A stretch of 64,000 bases of DNA from positions 456,001 to 520,000 of the forward strand of contig JAYJMM010000076.1 in assembly GCA_037349105.1 (NCBI GenBank), read 5' to 3'. This document shows positions 13,401-24,709 of the stretch, one piece after another. Position 1 is the stretch's first letter, and each line of letters opens with the position of its first letter. Under the pieces are notes generated by a model that was not told the origin of the DNA, did not search any database, and worked only from the letters and a program-made list of their open reading frames with translations. Origin of the DNA: Limnomonas spitsbergensis. Its lineage: Eukaryota; Chlorophyta; Chlorophyceae; Chlamydomonadales. A program made the translations under genes and the position numbers.

Positions 13401-16400
13401 TAGTTGAGACCATGAGCTAGGCTGGGCTGATTGAGGCATTGAGCTGGGCTGATTGAGCTGAGCTGAGTTAGTATCGGGGCTGGGCCGGGGTAGGGGGGGG
13501 GGGTACCCGCTGGATGTGCTCAAGAACCGGCTGCAGGTCCAGAGGAGCGGCACGGAGGCAGGAGGCATCATAGGTGAGGCTGTGAGCTGGGCTGACTTAG
13601 CTGAGCTGATTTATTGTTGCGGCTGGGCCGCGAGGGGGGGGGGTGCAAGATTTAACCTGGGCATGCTCAAGACCTGGCTGCAGGTTCAGAGGAGTGGGGG
13701 TGGAGGTGGAGGGGGTGGGTGGTGGGGGTGGGTGGTGGAGATGGGTGGTCGAGGTGGTGGGGTTGGGCGGTGGGGGTGGAGGTGGTGGCTCGGCGGCAGG
13801 AGGCATCATTGGTGAGATCATGAGGCATGGGGATGTGGGGGTGGGTGTGGAGGGGGTGGGGGGTGGAGGTGGGGGGTGGGGGTGGGTGGTGGAGGTAGGT
13901 GGTGGGAAGGGTGGCGGGGGTGGGATGTACATATGGCCGTGGGGGGTGGGTGTGGAGGGGGTGGGTGGAGGGGGTGGGTGGTGGAGGTGGGTGGTGGAGG
14001 TGGGTGGCGGGGGTGGGATGTACATATGGCCGTGGGGGGTGGGTGTGGAGGGGGTGGGTGGTGGGGGTGGGTGGTGGGGGTGGGTGGTGGAGGTGGGTGG
14101 TAGAGGTGGGTGGCGGGGGTGGGATGTACATATGGCCGTGGGGGGTGGGTGTGGAGGGGGTGGGTGGTGGGGGTGGGTGGTTGCGAGGAGGTGTAGTGCA
14201 CACACGCGTGCACACGCACACACACATACACACCAACACGCACACACACACACACGGGCCGCCCTCATCCTCAATCCCTTGCTGCTCCCGCACGAGGTCT
14301 GAGGAGCATCGTGGCACGTGAGGGGCCTCTGGTTTGTACACACACGCACACACCTACGGGCCGCCCTCACCCTCCATCCCTTGCCGCCTCCGCATGGGTC
14401 TTTGGAGCATCGTGGCCATACCTAAACCCTGAACCTTAATCCCTAAACCCACACACATATACCCTTGCCGCCCCCGCGGAGCATCGTGGCGCGCGATGGC
14501 GTTTCTGGCTTGTACAAGGGGCTGGCGACGTCGCTCATGACCACGAAATAACTTGAAATAATTTCCCCATGAAATAATTTCCCCATGACCACCAGCAAGC
14601 ATACATGTACACACAAAACACACACACACACACATGCACGTACGGGCCCCCCTCACCCTCGATCGGTGCCCACGAAGGAGGTCTCCGGAGCATCGTGGCG
14701 CGTGAGGGCGTCCTTGGGTTGTACAAGGGCCTTGCGCCGTCGCTCATCGCGCTCCTTCCCAACTGGGCGGTGTACTTCACGATGTACGACATACTGAAGG
14801 AGCACCTCAGCCGCCGACCAGGAGGTACGGTGTACTGCTTGACATGCGGTACAGTGTGGGCGTGAAGGACAACGGGGCAGTGTATAGCTTTTTGATTCTC
14901 AGTCTTATAATGTGATTGTGTCACCAAGTGTGCCTCCTCCGCCAATCCCTTGACATGGTTCCAAGGTTTCATCACTGCTCTAAGGTTGTATCACTGTTCT
15001 AAGGTTGTAAAGAAAACTACGCCCCGTGTGGGGCGTGAGTGTTAAGAAGACGGCGCAGCCTGGGCCGAAGCCACGTCCGCGCTGTCACCGTATTGTATTG
15101 CAATTATAATGATGTATCACGGTTCCAAGTTTGTGTTACAGTTCTAAGGTTATATCACGCTTATAAGGTTCTATCACAGTTATAAGGCTGTTTTTATCTC
15201 CATTGTTTCCCCAACAGGCACGTCGGCCCCCGCAACGCCGGTGCTGCACATGTCGGCTGCTGCGGGCGCCGGCATCGCAACCATCTTGGTCACCAACCCG
15301 CTGTGGGTCGCGAAGACACGTATCCAGACGCAGGATCTGGAGAGTGTCAAGGCATTGGTGCGTTAGGGACTTGGAGTATCAGTGACTGTGAATTTGTTAT
15401 TTGTAACCTGTTTTTTTGACTAGGTTTTTTATTTATTCATTTGGATTTGCAACCGGTATTTATTTATTTATTTATTCATTTGGATTTGCAACCGGTACCG
15501 TATTTATTTATTCATTTGGATTTGCAACCGGTATTTATTTATTCATTTGGATTTGCAACCAGTATTTATTCATTTATTTATTCATTTGGATTTGCAGCCG
15601 GTATTTATTTATTACTGTAAAGTGGACTTGGTGTTATTCCTGGTGGTGGATTTGTTATTATTCATTAATTCGTTAACGGTGTGCCGGTACGTCGTTTATA
15701 TTCATCAATTGTTGTGGATTTTGTACTTAATTATGGTGACCGCATTATTGGGCGCGGTGGATGGGGGTTATTCGTAACAGTGGATTTTTATTTGGAAAGG
15801 CGGGTGTGTCATTCTTTATGGTTGCTTTTTATAATTAATTTTTGTTTTTAACGGTGGGTTTATTTTCTGTCTGTGGATTTGCAACCGGTGTATATTGGGC
15901 AGTGTAATTATGCAATACGGTGATTTTGTGTTTTTGTCTTTTTATTTCAGCAAGGAGTCCCACACCGCCGCGTTCAACGCCCCATGCCACGTCCTACCCG
16001 GGGCCTGCCTACCTTCCTATTTGTATCTTCCTGATCTCCCCCTCCCACCTGCCGGCCCAACTCCGCCGCGTTCAACGCCCCATGCCATGTCCTTCCCCGG
16101 GCCTGCCGGGACATATTTGTTAAATTTTCTCCTAGTCTCCCTTTCTCGCCGTGTTTCCCGCCGTGTTTCCCGCCGTGTTTCCCGCCGTGTTTCTCGCCGT
16201 GTTTCCCGCCGTGTTTCTCGCCGTGTTTCTCGCCGTATTTCTCGCCGTGTTTCTCGCCGTGTTTCTCGCCATGTTTCCCGCCGTGTTTCTCGCCGTGTTT
16301 CCCGCCGTGTTTCCCGCCGTGTTTCCCGCCGTGTTTCCCGCCGTGTTTCTCGCCGTGTTTCCCGCCGTGTTTCCCGCCGTGTTTCCCGCCGTGTTTCTCG

Positions 16401-19400
16401 CCGTGTTTCCCGCCGTGTTTCCCGCCGTGTTTCCCGCCGTGTTTCTCGCCGTGTTTCCCGCCGTGTTTCTCGCCGTGTTTCTCGCCGTGATTCCCGGTAG
16501 CCCTACCACGACGACACATTTATCCCAGTCTCCCTCTCCCACTGTGTTACATATCACCCGGCGGCCCTACTCCCTATGCACATTTTTATCAGTCTCCCTT
16601 TCCCGCCGTGGCCCTACTACGACACCCTCAATGCTTTGCACCGCATCGCAACCAAGCCGCATCCCCCTCCGCTCCGGGCCTGCCTATTTATTTTGCACTT
16701 CCCGACCTCCCTACGTATTTCAGATGACCCAGCGGCCCTACTCCGGCGCGCTCTGTACCGCCTTGTAACGCATCGCAGCAACATGACGTCCCGCTCCGAC
16801 CCTACCTGCCATCCTAATAACGATTATGTTTCCCAGTCTCCCGATACGTGTTTCAGATGACCCGGCGACCCTACTCCGGCGCATTGAACGCGTTGTACGG
16901 CATCGCGGCAACGTCCCGCTCTGCTCCGCTCCGGGCCTGCCTTTTTGTTTTGATTTTCCGATCTCCTAACGTGTGTGTTCAGATGATCCGGCGGCCCTAC
17001 TCCGGCGCATTCAACGCGTTATACCGCATAGCAGCTGAGGAGGGCCGGGCGGGGCTGTACAGCGGGCTGATCCCCTCCCTCTTCGGGGTGGTCCATGTGG
17101 CTATACAGGTGGGGGTGAAAGGGAGGGTTGAGGGTTGAAGGCTGAGGGCTGATCCCCAACCTCTTTTGGGTGGTCTATGTGGCTATACAGGTGGGGGTGA
17201 AAGGGAGGGTTTATGTTGAGGGCTGAGGGTTGAGGGCTAATAGTTGAGGATTGATCCCCTCACTCTTCGGGGTATGGTCCATGTGGCTATACAGGTGGGT
17301 GGCGTTAGGGAGGGGATAGAAAACAAATATATATAGGGACGGTGGTGGAAAAAAAAAATTGGAATCAAGGTTGAGGTTTCGGTGCTGCCCCCCGCCCCAT
17401 GTTTGGGGTAAGGTCCATGTGGCGATTCAGGTGGGTGGCGTTAGGGTGAACGCTGAACCCTGAACCCGGAACCCTGAACCTTGAATCCTGAACCCTGAAC
17501 TTTGAACCAATTTCACACATTTACTTAGTGTGAATGCGTAACACCTCACGTAATATCACTGCTTGCATCTTGATCCGCAGTGTCCTCCATACGAGTACTG
17601 CAATGCCAAGCTGGACCCACTTACCAATTTCACAAATTTCACACATTTAGTGTGAATGCTGAACCCCTACCCCTACTTGAGATATATGGTCATGCATCTT
17701 GATCCGCAGTTCCCTCTCTATGAGCATTTCAAGGCCAAGCTGGCGGAGTCCAGAGGCCTACCCGTGGCGGAGCTGCAGGTGTGATGTGTGGGAACTGTGT
17801 GGATCTGAGTGATGTGTGGGGACTGCAACGGTAGGATGTGTGAACGGTGTGGATCAGTTACACTCCTTGCAGTCGAGGCTGCGTGTAGATTTCTTCGATG
17901 CAGCTTTAACGCCCAGACTTGAATTGCCATGGTATGGATGAATGAAGGGTACGAATGAATACATGGTATGGATGAATGAAGGGTATGAATACATGGTATG
18001 GATGAATGAAGGGTACGAATGAATACATGGTATGGATGAATGAAGGGTACGAATGAATACATGGTATGGATGAATGAAGGGTACGAATGAATACATGGTA
18101 TGGATGAATGAAGGGTACGAATGAATACATGGTATGGATGAATGAAGGGTATGAATACATGGTATGGATGAATGAAGGGTATGAATACATGGTATGGATG
18201 AATGAAGGGTACGAATGAATACATGGTATGGATGAATGAAGGGTACGAATGAATACATGGTATGGATGAATGAAGGGTATGAATACATGGTATGGATGAA
18301 TGAAGGGTACGAATGAATACATGGTATGGATGAATGAAGGGTACGAATGAATACATGGTATGGATGAATGAAGGGTATGAATACATGGTATGGATGAATG
18401 AAGGTTACGAATGAATACATGGTATGGATGAATGAAGGGTACGAATGAATACATGGTATGGATGAATGAAGGGTATGAATACATGGTATGGATGAATGAA
18501 GGGTACGAATGAATACATGGTATGGATGAATGAAGGGTACGAATGAATACATGGTATGGATGAATGAAGGGTATGAATACATGGTATGGATGAATGAAGG
18601 GTTTGAATACATGGTATGGATGAATGAAGGGTACGAATGAATACATGGTATGCCAGGTTTGAATGGTTTGAATTGATAGTCCATTGTTAATTAATGATTC
18701 TGACATCAGCACTCTGTAGCACCAGCAGTGAGAGGGCATGATGTCGACCCTTATCCACCCTTTCCCTCATCTTCCATCCACCCTTTTCCATCCGCTCTGT
18801 TCCTCTCGTTTGTGTGACTGGCCTCGTTTATTCACCCTTTATCCCATCGCCTCTGTCGACCGCTCTGTTTTGTTTAAGGCTGAGGGTTTTGTTTGTGTAT
18901 AGGTTTGGGGGTTCAGGGTTCAGGGTTTTGTTTGTGCTTCTGTAGGTCTTTAACCTGCCCAGTCCCTACGATTCTTTTCCACCTGGCATTCCTGCCAGTT
19001 TTTCATTTTCGGCTACTAGGCCACTTTCGCCTCAGGGCCGCCCTGAGGCCATCAAAGGCCCGATCGTGACCAGACCTTGGCCGGCCTATCAGTGGCTGCC
19101 AAACTGGCACTGCTGGCCTCCGGCCAGAGGCTGGAATGTAGCGCCCGACTCTATTTCCTGCGCACCCGACTCTATTCCTGCGCTGCAGCAGGCCTGTAAC
19201 ATTTCGTTGGGTCACCGCTCTGATATTCCACCACCCCGATCTGTATCCGTTTGGAACATCAAAACTTCGAATGCTAGGAAGCTGACTTTCCCCCACATCC
19301 CCCCGTTTACTTTGCATTGCCGCCCACACGCTGTTTTTACCCCTCTCGGCCCCCACATCAGCCCACTCGGTTCCCTCCCCGGATACATCGTGTGCCGTCC

Positions 19401-22400
19401 TGGACCTTCCACCTCTCCGCCCAACATTTTTGTAACCCGGAGGGAATTCAGTGGAGTGGAAAAAATAATGTTTTCCCTACCACACGGTGCCCTCTCCGTA
19501 CCTTGCGCTGCCTTAGGGGCCTTCGATCTCTTATCCTGGCATTACAATTATTTGGTCGACATGAAATTACTTGAAATAGAAAGTTCAATGTTTTTGTATC
19601 CCTTTTAGGTGTCGAGATCTGCCTAGTCCCTGTGCTCCTCCCCCACCTCAACATGTTATCCCTTTTAGGTGTCGAGATCTGCCTAGTCCCTGTGCTCCTC
19701 CCCCACCTCAACATGTTATCCCTTTTAGGTGTCGAGATCTGCCTAGTCCCTGTGCTCCTCCCCCACCTCAACATGTTATCCCTTTTAGGTGTCGAGATCT
19801 GCCTAGTCCCTGTGCTCCTCCCCCACCTCAACATGTTATCCCTTTTAGGTGTCGAGATCTGCCTAGTCCCTGTGCTCCTCCCCCACCTCAACATGTTATC
19901 CCTTTTAGGTGTCGAGATCTGCCTAGTCCCTGTGCTCCTCCCCCACCTCAACATGTTATCCCTTTTAGGTGTCGAGATCTGCCTAGTCCCTGTGCTCCTC
20001 CCCCACCTCAACATGTTATCCCTTTTAGGTGTCGAGATCTGCCTAGTCCCTGTGCTCCTCCCCCACCTCAACATGTTATCCCTTTTAGGTGTCGAGATCT
20101 GCCTAGTCCCTGTGCTCCTCCCCCACCTCAACATGTTATCCCTTTCAGGTGTCGAGATCTGCCTAGTCCCTGTGCTCCTCCACCACCTCAACATGTTATC
20201 CCTTTTAGGTGTCGAGATCTGCCTAGTCCCTGTGCTCCTCCCCCACCTCAACATGTTATCCCTTTTAGGTGTCGAGATCTGCCTAGTCCTTGTGCTCCTC
20301 CCCCACCTCAACATGTTATCCCTTTTAGGTGTCGAGATCTGCCTAGTCCCTGTGCTCCTCCCCCACCTCAACATGTTATCCCTTTTAGGTGTCGAGATCT
20401 GCCTAGTCTTTGTGCTCCTCCCCCACCTCAACATGTTATCCCTTTTAGGTGTCGAGATCTGCCTAGTCCCTGTGCTCCTCCACCACCTCAACATGTTATC
20501 CCTTTTAGGTGTCGAGATCTGCCTAGTCCCTGTGCTCCTCCCCCACCTCAACATGTTATCCCTTTTAGGCGTCGAGATCTGCCTAGTCCCTGTGCTCCTC
20601 CCCCACCTCAACATGTTATCCCTTTTAGGGGTCGAGATCTGCCTAGTCCCTGTGCTCCTCCCCCACCTCAACATGTTATCCCTTTTAGGTGTCGAGATCT
20701 GCCTAGTCCCTGTGCTCCTCCCCCACCTCAACATGTTATCCCTTTTAGGTGTCGAGGTCTTCCCTGTGATCCTCTCCCACCTGTGATCCTCTCCCACCTG
20801 TGATCCTCTCCCACCTGTGATCCTCTCCCACCTGTGATCCTCTCCCACCTGTGATCCTCTCCCACCTGTGATCCTCTCCCACCTGTGATCCTCTCTTACC
20901 CGTGATCCTCTCCCACCTGTGATCCTCTCCCACCTGTGATCCTCTCCCACCTGTGATCCTCTCCCACCTGTGATCCTCTCCCACCTGTGATCCTCTCCCA
21001 CCTGTGATCCTCTCCCACCTGTGATCCTCTCCCACATGTGATCCTCTCCCACCTGTGATCCTCTCCCACCTGTCCCCGCCCCCCCCCCCCCCCCCCCCCC
21101 CCCCAACATTTGTATTCTCACACTGTCCAGTCCCCGCTCCGTCTTCTGCATACCTGCCATAGGCCTTTGACCTTCCCACCCTCCATACCTTGGCCTCACA
21201 CTTGTACCTTTTCCACCCTTCTATGTTCTATGGTACCAGCAATTCTTGGTGCTGCCGTTGGTTTATTTTCCACCATGCTCTGTTTCCCATTCGTTTTTCT
21301 GCGTGCCTTCCATAGGCCACCGACCTTACCACCTGAAGCACCTTTTCGAAGAAACGGTAACGGACATGCTGTCCCCCCTTTTACCACCCACTCTGCTCCA
21401 CCCGTTCTCACACTTTTTCGCCACCCCTTTCACCACCCACTCTGCTCTCCCCGTTTTCTGCACTGCCCGACATTTCATTTGTCACCCAGCTCTGTTCCCC
21501 GCTCCATTTCCCTCAACCCTAAACCCAGCTCTGTTCCCCGCTCCGTTTTCCTTAGATCCTAAACCCTCAACCCAGCTCTGATCCCCGCTCAGTCTTATTT
21601 AAACCCTCGACCCTTAGCCCATCTCTGTTCCCCACTCCGTTTCCCCTAATCCCTCAACGCAGCTCTGTTCCCCACTCCGTTTTCCCTAAACCCAACCCAG
21701 CTCTGTTCCCCACTCCGTTTTACCTAAACCTTAAAACCTTAACCCAGCTCTGTTCCCCACTCCGCTTTCCGCACTGCCCCAGGCCTTTGACCTGGTCCTC
21801 GCGTCTGGCTTCTCGAAGATGGTGGCTTCGTCCGCCACGTATCCGCACGAGGTGGTGCGGTCTCAGATGCACATTACGGGTGAGCAAGGGGTGGGGGGGG
21901 GGACTACTTATCCAGCGGGGGGGGGGGGGGGCACTATATTCAGATATTTTGAAACGCTCAAGAGAGTTACAGGTCAGCTACACTCCAGCTACAGTGCAGC
22001 TACACTCCAGCTACCAAGCACGAGGTGGTGTGCTCTCATATGCACATCACGGGCGGGGCTTATCTTTGAACGTTTCAGCCTCTGTTCAGCTACAATTTAG
22101 CTACAATGCCGCTACAAATAAAATGCAGTTCAGCTACAGTCCAGCTATAATTAATTTAACGCGCGAGGTGGTGCGGTTCCAGAGGCACATAACGGGTGAG
22201 CCTAGGAGGGTAGGCAAGGGTTTAGGGGTTTAGGGTTAAGATGCTCATTATGTCTCAGCTGCACTTCAGTTACAGTGAGGTCCCAGCCGCAGGTCATGCT
22301 GTAGCTGAAGTATAGCTGAACTCTAGCTGAAGCATCCTCAGCTCAACAGTGCCCCCCCTCTCCCCCCTTGTTGTTCCCTGCTGCCTGTTGCCCTGCAGGC

Positions 22401-24709
22401 GCTCGCAGCCGCATGCCCCGATGTAGCTGAAGTGTAGCTGAACTCTAGCTGAAGCATCCTCAGCTTAACAGCGCCGCCCCCCCTCCCCCTATTGTGGATC
22501 CCTGCTGCCTTGATCTGCAGGCGCTCGCAGCCGCATGTCACGCTGTAGCTGAACACTAGCTGAGATGTAGCTGAAATGTAGCTGAGGCATTCTCAGCCTA
22601 GCAACAACCCCCTCCCCATATTGTGGATCACTGCTGCCTTGCCCCTGCAGGCGCTCGCAGCCGCATGTCACGATGTAGCCAAAGTGCAGCTAAATGTAGC
22701 TGAAATGTAGCTGAAGAAGTACAGAATGAACATCACCGTCATCCGTCACCTTTCCCCCTGGTGGCTCCCTGCCGCCTTTTGCCCTTCAGGCTCGGCATCT
22801 TTCGATGGATGCGTGAAAGCGATTCAAAAAGTGTGGCTCGAGGATGGCATCAGGGTGAGTCCAGTGCTAGGGGGAGGGAGGGGGAGGCGGGAGGGGGAGG
22901 GGGGAGGGAGGGGGAGGGGGGAGGGGGAGGCGGGAGGGGGAGGGGGGGCTCAGCTCCTCTGTTGGTTGGTGCGTGTCTGTTTGGGTTAAGTTGCTGGTCT
23001 GTCCCAGCTCGCTCTGCCTGGCCCTTTCAAAAAAGGCGGCAGCGTGGGTGGTCTTGTTGAGTCTCCCGTGCGACTGTCACAACGAAACGCGTTGGTCCAT
23101 TCCTGCCATGATCACTGCACCCGTACATCCAGAGAGAGAGAGAGATGTAACCAACTGAATATGTAACCAACTGAATATGTAACCAACTGAATATGTAACC
23201 AACTGAATATGTAGACAACTGAATATGTTGACAACTGAATATGTAACCAACTGAATATGTAACCAACTGAATATGTAACCAACTGAATATGTAACCAATT
23301 AAATATGTAACCAACTGAATATGTATCCAACCAAATCTGTAACCAACTAAACCCGGGGTGGGGGGAAGTCCAGTACCCCATAACGTGCGGTGCAGTCATG
23401 TGTATATTCACATGCCGATGCCGATGCCGATGCCGATGCCGATGCCGATGCCGATGCCGATGCCGATGCCGATGCCGATGCCGATGCCGATGCCGATGCC
23501 GATGCCGATGCCGATGCCGATGCCGATGCCGATGCCGATGCCGATGCCGATGCCGATGCCGATGCCGATGCCGATGCCGATGCCGATGCCGATGCCGATG
23601 CCGATGCCGATGCCGATGCCGATGCCGATGCCGATGCCGATGCCGATGCCGATGCCGATGCCGATGCCGATGCCGATGCCGATGCCGATGCCGATGCCGA
23701 TGCCGATGCCGATGCCGATGCCGATGCCGATGCCGATGCCGATGCCGATGCCGATGCCGATGCCGATGCCGATGCCGATGCCGATGCCGATGCCGATGCC
23801 GATGCCGATGCCGATGCCGATGCCGATGCCGATGCCGATGCCGATGCCGATGCCGATGCCGATGCCGATGCCGATGCCGATGCCGATGCCGATGCCGATG
23901 CCGATGCCGATGCCGATGCCGATGCCGATGCCGATGCCGATGCCGATGCCGATGCCGATGCCGATGCCGATGCCGATGCCGATGCCGATGCCGATGCCGA
24001 TGCCGATGCCGATGCCGATGCCGATGCCGATGCCGATGCCGATGCCGATGCCGATGCCGATGCCGATGCCGATGCCGATGCCGATGCCGATGCCGATGCT
24101 GACGCCACCCACTACCACCCTTTCACACATGCTCCTCACTCTTTCGCACACACCTGTTCATCACTCTTTTGTCCATGCCTGTTCTTCACTTTTTGGTCCA
24201 CACCTGATCCTCACTCTTGTGTCCACACCTGATCCTCACACTTTTGAGGTGTAGGGCTTACCTACCGCGGCCGCACTCACCTTCACGAGCTTTGGCCCTG
24301 GTCACCCCGGTGCTCTTTGTCCTCCACACCTTCGTGCCCCCTACACGTTTTCACACCTGCGGCCTGCCTTCCACACTATTCCACCCCTGCCCCTAACAGG
24401 GGCTGCCTAGGGTTTCCACCACGCGGCTGCCTCACCCACCTCTGCCCAACCACGCCGTCCGCTGCGCTCGCTTTCACCAGCTTACAGCTCGTTTACCGGA
24501 GATGCCAACTGTCTTCCACACCTGTGCCCCTCACAACATTCCACACCTGCCCCCCTCACACTTTTGCTTTTCAGGGCTTCTACCGTGGCTGCATCACCAA
24601 CCTCTGTCGGACGACGCCGGCCGCCGCACTCACCTTCACCAGCTTTGAGCTCGTTTCAAGGATGCTGAAAGAGGTCATAGGGGCCCACGCAAGCAACAAG
24701 CAGAAATAG
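7488..24709 (+). CDS. EF-hand-fused mitochondrial carrier (SLC25), NAD+/folate-type; 5' end outside window
   Basis: Exons seen: about 7488-7563, 9317-9463, 10556-10691, 13026-13118, 14681-14824, 15218-15357, 16983-17108, 17710-17778, 21783-21879, 22790-22854 and 24575-24709 (TAG). All junctions are GT-AG and phases agree, giving about 405 residues. The first two exons join to form an EF-hand loop [12 protein letters not shown]; a second loop [12 protein letters not shown] follows. A linker [14 protein letters not shown] resembles the amphipathic linker helix of calcium-dependent ATP-Mg/Pi carriers. Three carrier signatures follow in order: [26 protein letters not shown] and [11 protein letters not shown]. 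The tryptophan in the second signature and LLPNWAVYF are typical of the NAD+ (NDT), folate and pyrimidine-nucleotide carriers (SLC25A32/33/36 clade). The likely role is calcium-regulated import of NAD+ or a related cofactor across an organelle inner membrane. The substrate is inferred from clade only. Earlier EF-hands and the start codon were not found. Introns carry many decayed copies of exon edges. Confidence 0.88.
7564..8855. other. Carrier intron with decayed EF-hand exon copies and TAGCTGAA repeats
   Basis: Near 7665-7715 a copy of the exon A edge (CTCTTCGACCAGG) appears. GCATGGGCATGGC repeats fill 7970-8100. TAGCTGAA-type octamers fill 8395-8590. Two degenerate copies of the start of exon B (ACCGCGCCGGAGCTG) lie at about 8645 and 8790. 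None has an intact frame. Confidence 0.7.
8856..9236 (+). mobile_element. MITE-A copy, longer, probably with a nested insertion
   Basis: Ends match the family (left CTGTAGATTCACTTTGCC, right CAAATCTACTGTA) and the left part shares TCATAATTAACGTTGTTTTG with the other copies. It is about 380 bp against about 200 bp for the others. The extra sequence is near 8990-9170. It lies in an intron of the carrier gene just upstream of the second EF-hand exon. Confidence 0.6.
9408..9745 (+). repeat. EF-hand exon edge repeated three times with its splice donor
   Basis: The last ~65 bp of exon B plus donor (GAGCTGCTTCAG|GTGACAG) recurs at about 9557-9622 and 9672-9737, separated by GATGTGTGGACT repeats. 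The first copy is the coding one. Confidence 0.85.
10075..10555 (+). repeat. Decoy acceptors: copies of the start of the carrier linker exon
   Basis: Copies of acceptor plus the exon C start (CGCAGGGTATTCTTTTGAC) are seen at about 10285 and 10417, with an older one at 10078, before the functional one at 10556. Telomere-like ACCCTGAACCCT repeats lie between. Confidence 0.85.
10664..11790 (+). repeat. Decoy donors: 72 bp array built from the end of the linker exon
   Basis: GTGACGGTCACGGC, then CTCATTGCAG|GTGTGTGAG: the exon C end and its donor recur about ten times at ~72 bp spacing to about 11400, then three more diverged copies at about 11478, 11618 and 11758. Telomere-like GGGTTTAGGG is part of each unit. 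Only the first copy joins the open frame. Confidence 0.9.
11790..12720. repeat. Purine-rich stretch and 88 bp tandem array
   Basis: 11800-12120 is GGAGGAGGAG-type purine sequence. 12130-12712 holds about six 88 bp units with CATACCCATGACTCTCACC and GGGGAGAAGGAGAAAATAG. The last unit runs into GTTCACGGCCGGAGG, an old copy of the exon C end. Pyrimidine-rich sequence follows to the acceptor at 13025. Confidence 0.85.
13119..13820 (+). repeat. Copies of the [12 protein letters not shown] exon and its donor
   Basis: After the functional exon (13026-13118), copies of CTGCAGGTCCAGAGGAGCGG with the donor-side GGAGGCATCATAG appear at about 13345-13405, 13515-13575 and 13665-13700/13795-13812, with GCTGGGCTGATTGA repeats between. 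Frames are interrupted or out of place. Confidence 0.85.
13690..14265. repeat. GGTGGGTGGTGG minisatellite followed by CA-rich tract
   Basis: G-rich on the plus strand, with three copies of GATGTACATATGGCCGTGG. It ends in (CA)n at about 14200-14260. A possible G-quadruplex former; no gene. Confidence 0.85.
14285..14680 (+). repeat. Decoy acceptors for the LLPNWAVYF exon
   Basis: Copies of GGAGCATCGTGGC with nearby GGCTTGTACA are seen at about 14301, 14405 and 14478, before the functional exon at 14681. CA repeats are nearby. Confidence 0.8.
15009..15090 (+). mobile_element. R2 short interspersed element, copy 1
   Basis: Order of parts: purine tract, CTACGCCCC, short loop, GGGGCG hairpin, then GCGCAGCCTGGGCCGAAGCC, ACGTCCGCGCTGT. 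It lies in the carrier intron after the LLPNWAVYF exon. No clear target duplication. Confidence 0.65.
15410..15610. repeat. TTCATTTGGATTTGCAACCGG tandem repeats, about six units
   Basis: AT-rich ~25-45 bp units in a carrier intron. No match to a flanking exon seen. The rest of 15610-15950 is AT-rich unique-looking intron. Confidence 0.8.
15950..16982 (+). repeat. 12 bp GTTTCCCGCCGT array and decoy acceptors for the next exon
   Basis: 16135-16498 is about 30 units of 12 bp. On both sides are copies of the start of exon G (CGGCGGCCCTACTCC, GCGTTCAACGCC) at about 15963, 16066, 16560, 16610, 16729 and 16858, several preceded by TTTCAG. The functional copy starts at 16983. Confidence 0.8.
17080..17700 (+). 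repeat. Decoy donors of exon G and one decoy of exon H
   Basis: GGTCCATGTGGCTATACAG|GTGGG is repeated at about 17170, 17276 and 17410 after the functional donor at 17108. A decayed copy of exon H with its acceptor (ATCCGCAG then TACGAGTACTGC) is at about 17575, before the functional exon at 17710. Confidence 0.8.
17930..18655. repeat. Two-length 34/30 bp minisatellite, about 22 units
   Basis: Units share GGTATGGATGAATGAAGGGT and differ by ACGAATGAATACAT or ATGAATACAT. The two lengths alternate irregularly. It lies in the carrier intron after exon H. Confidence 0.93.
19603..20757 (+). repeat. 60 bp satellite, about 19 units, each ending like a splice acceptor
   Basis: A very homogeneous 60 bp unit containing GTGTCGAGATCTGCCTAGTC and CATGTTATCCCTTTTAG|GTG. 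The long open frames on both strands (384 and 583 codons) are by-products of a unit divisible by three. Confidence 0.95.
20760..21104. repeat. 17 bp array (CTCTCCCACCTGTGATC) and a 26 base C-run
   Basis: About 18 units, then a homopolymer of C at about 21079-21104. Follows the 60 bp array without a gap. Downstream to 21782 are CTCTGTTCCCC and CTAAACCC repeats. Confidence 0.93.
21880..22789 (+). repeat. TAGCTGAA/CAGCTACA octamer field with exon I copies
   Basis: Decayed copies of the exon I end (GCACGAGGTGGTG) lie at 22018 and 22162. The rest is CAGCTACA and TAGCTGAA octamers. Three copies of a decoy acceptor block (CTGCAGGCGCTCGCAGCCG) at about 22395, 22516 and 22647 precede the functional acceptor at 22789. 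Confidence 0.75.
23147..23346. repeat. 16 bp AACCAACTGAATATGT array, about 12 units
   Basis: Tandem 16 bp units in the last carrier intron; no gene. Confidence 0.93.
23413..24098. repeat. Perfect hexanucleotide array (GATGCC)n, about 114 units
   Basis: No interruption is visible over about 686 bp; the first change is at 24099 (gctgac). Both strands stay open in several frames (Met-Pro, Asp-Ala, Cys-Arg, Ala-Ser, Gly-Ile), all spurious. Confidence 0.97.
24240..24574 (+). repeat. Decoy copies of the last carrier exon start
   Basis: Copies related to exon K (GGGCTTACCTACCGCGG, CACTCACCTTCACGAGC, and CTGCCTCACCCACCTCTG) lie at about 24254, 24400 and 24430 before the functional exon at 24575. 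Confidence 0.7.

Noticed and set aside
15009..15090. tRNA-like or small RNA gene in the R2 hairpin
   Set aside because: One hairpin only, no cloverleaf or A/B box pattern that I can see. Better explained as an interspersed element.
19448..21199. 583-codon minus-strand and 384-codon plus-strand open frames
   Set aside because: Created by a 60 bp unit divisible by three, plus a 17 bp array. No non-repeat domain.
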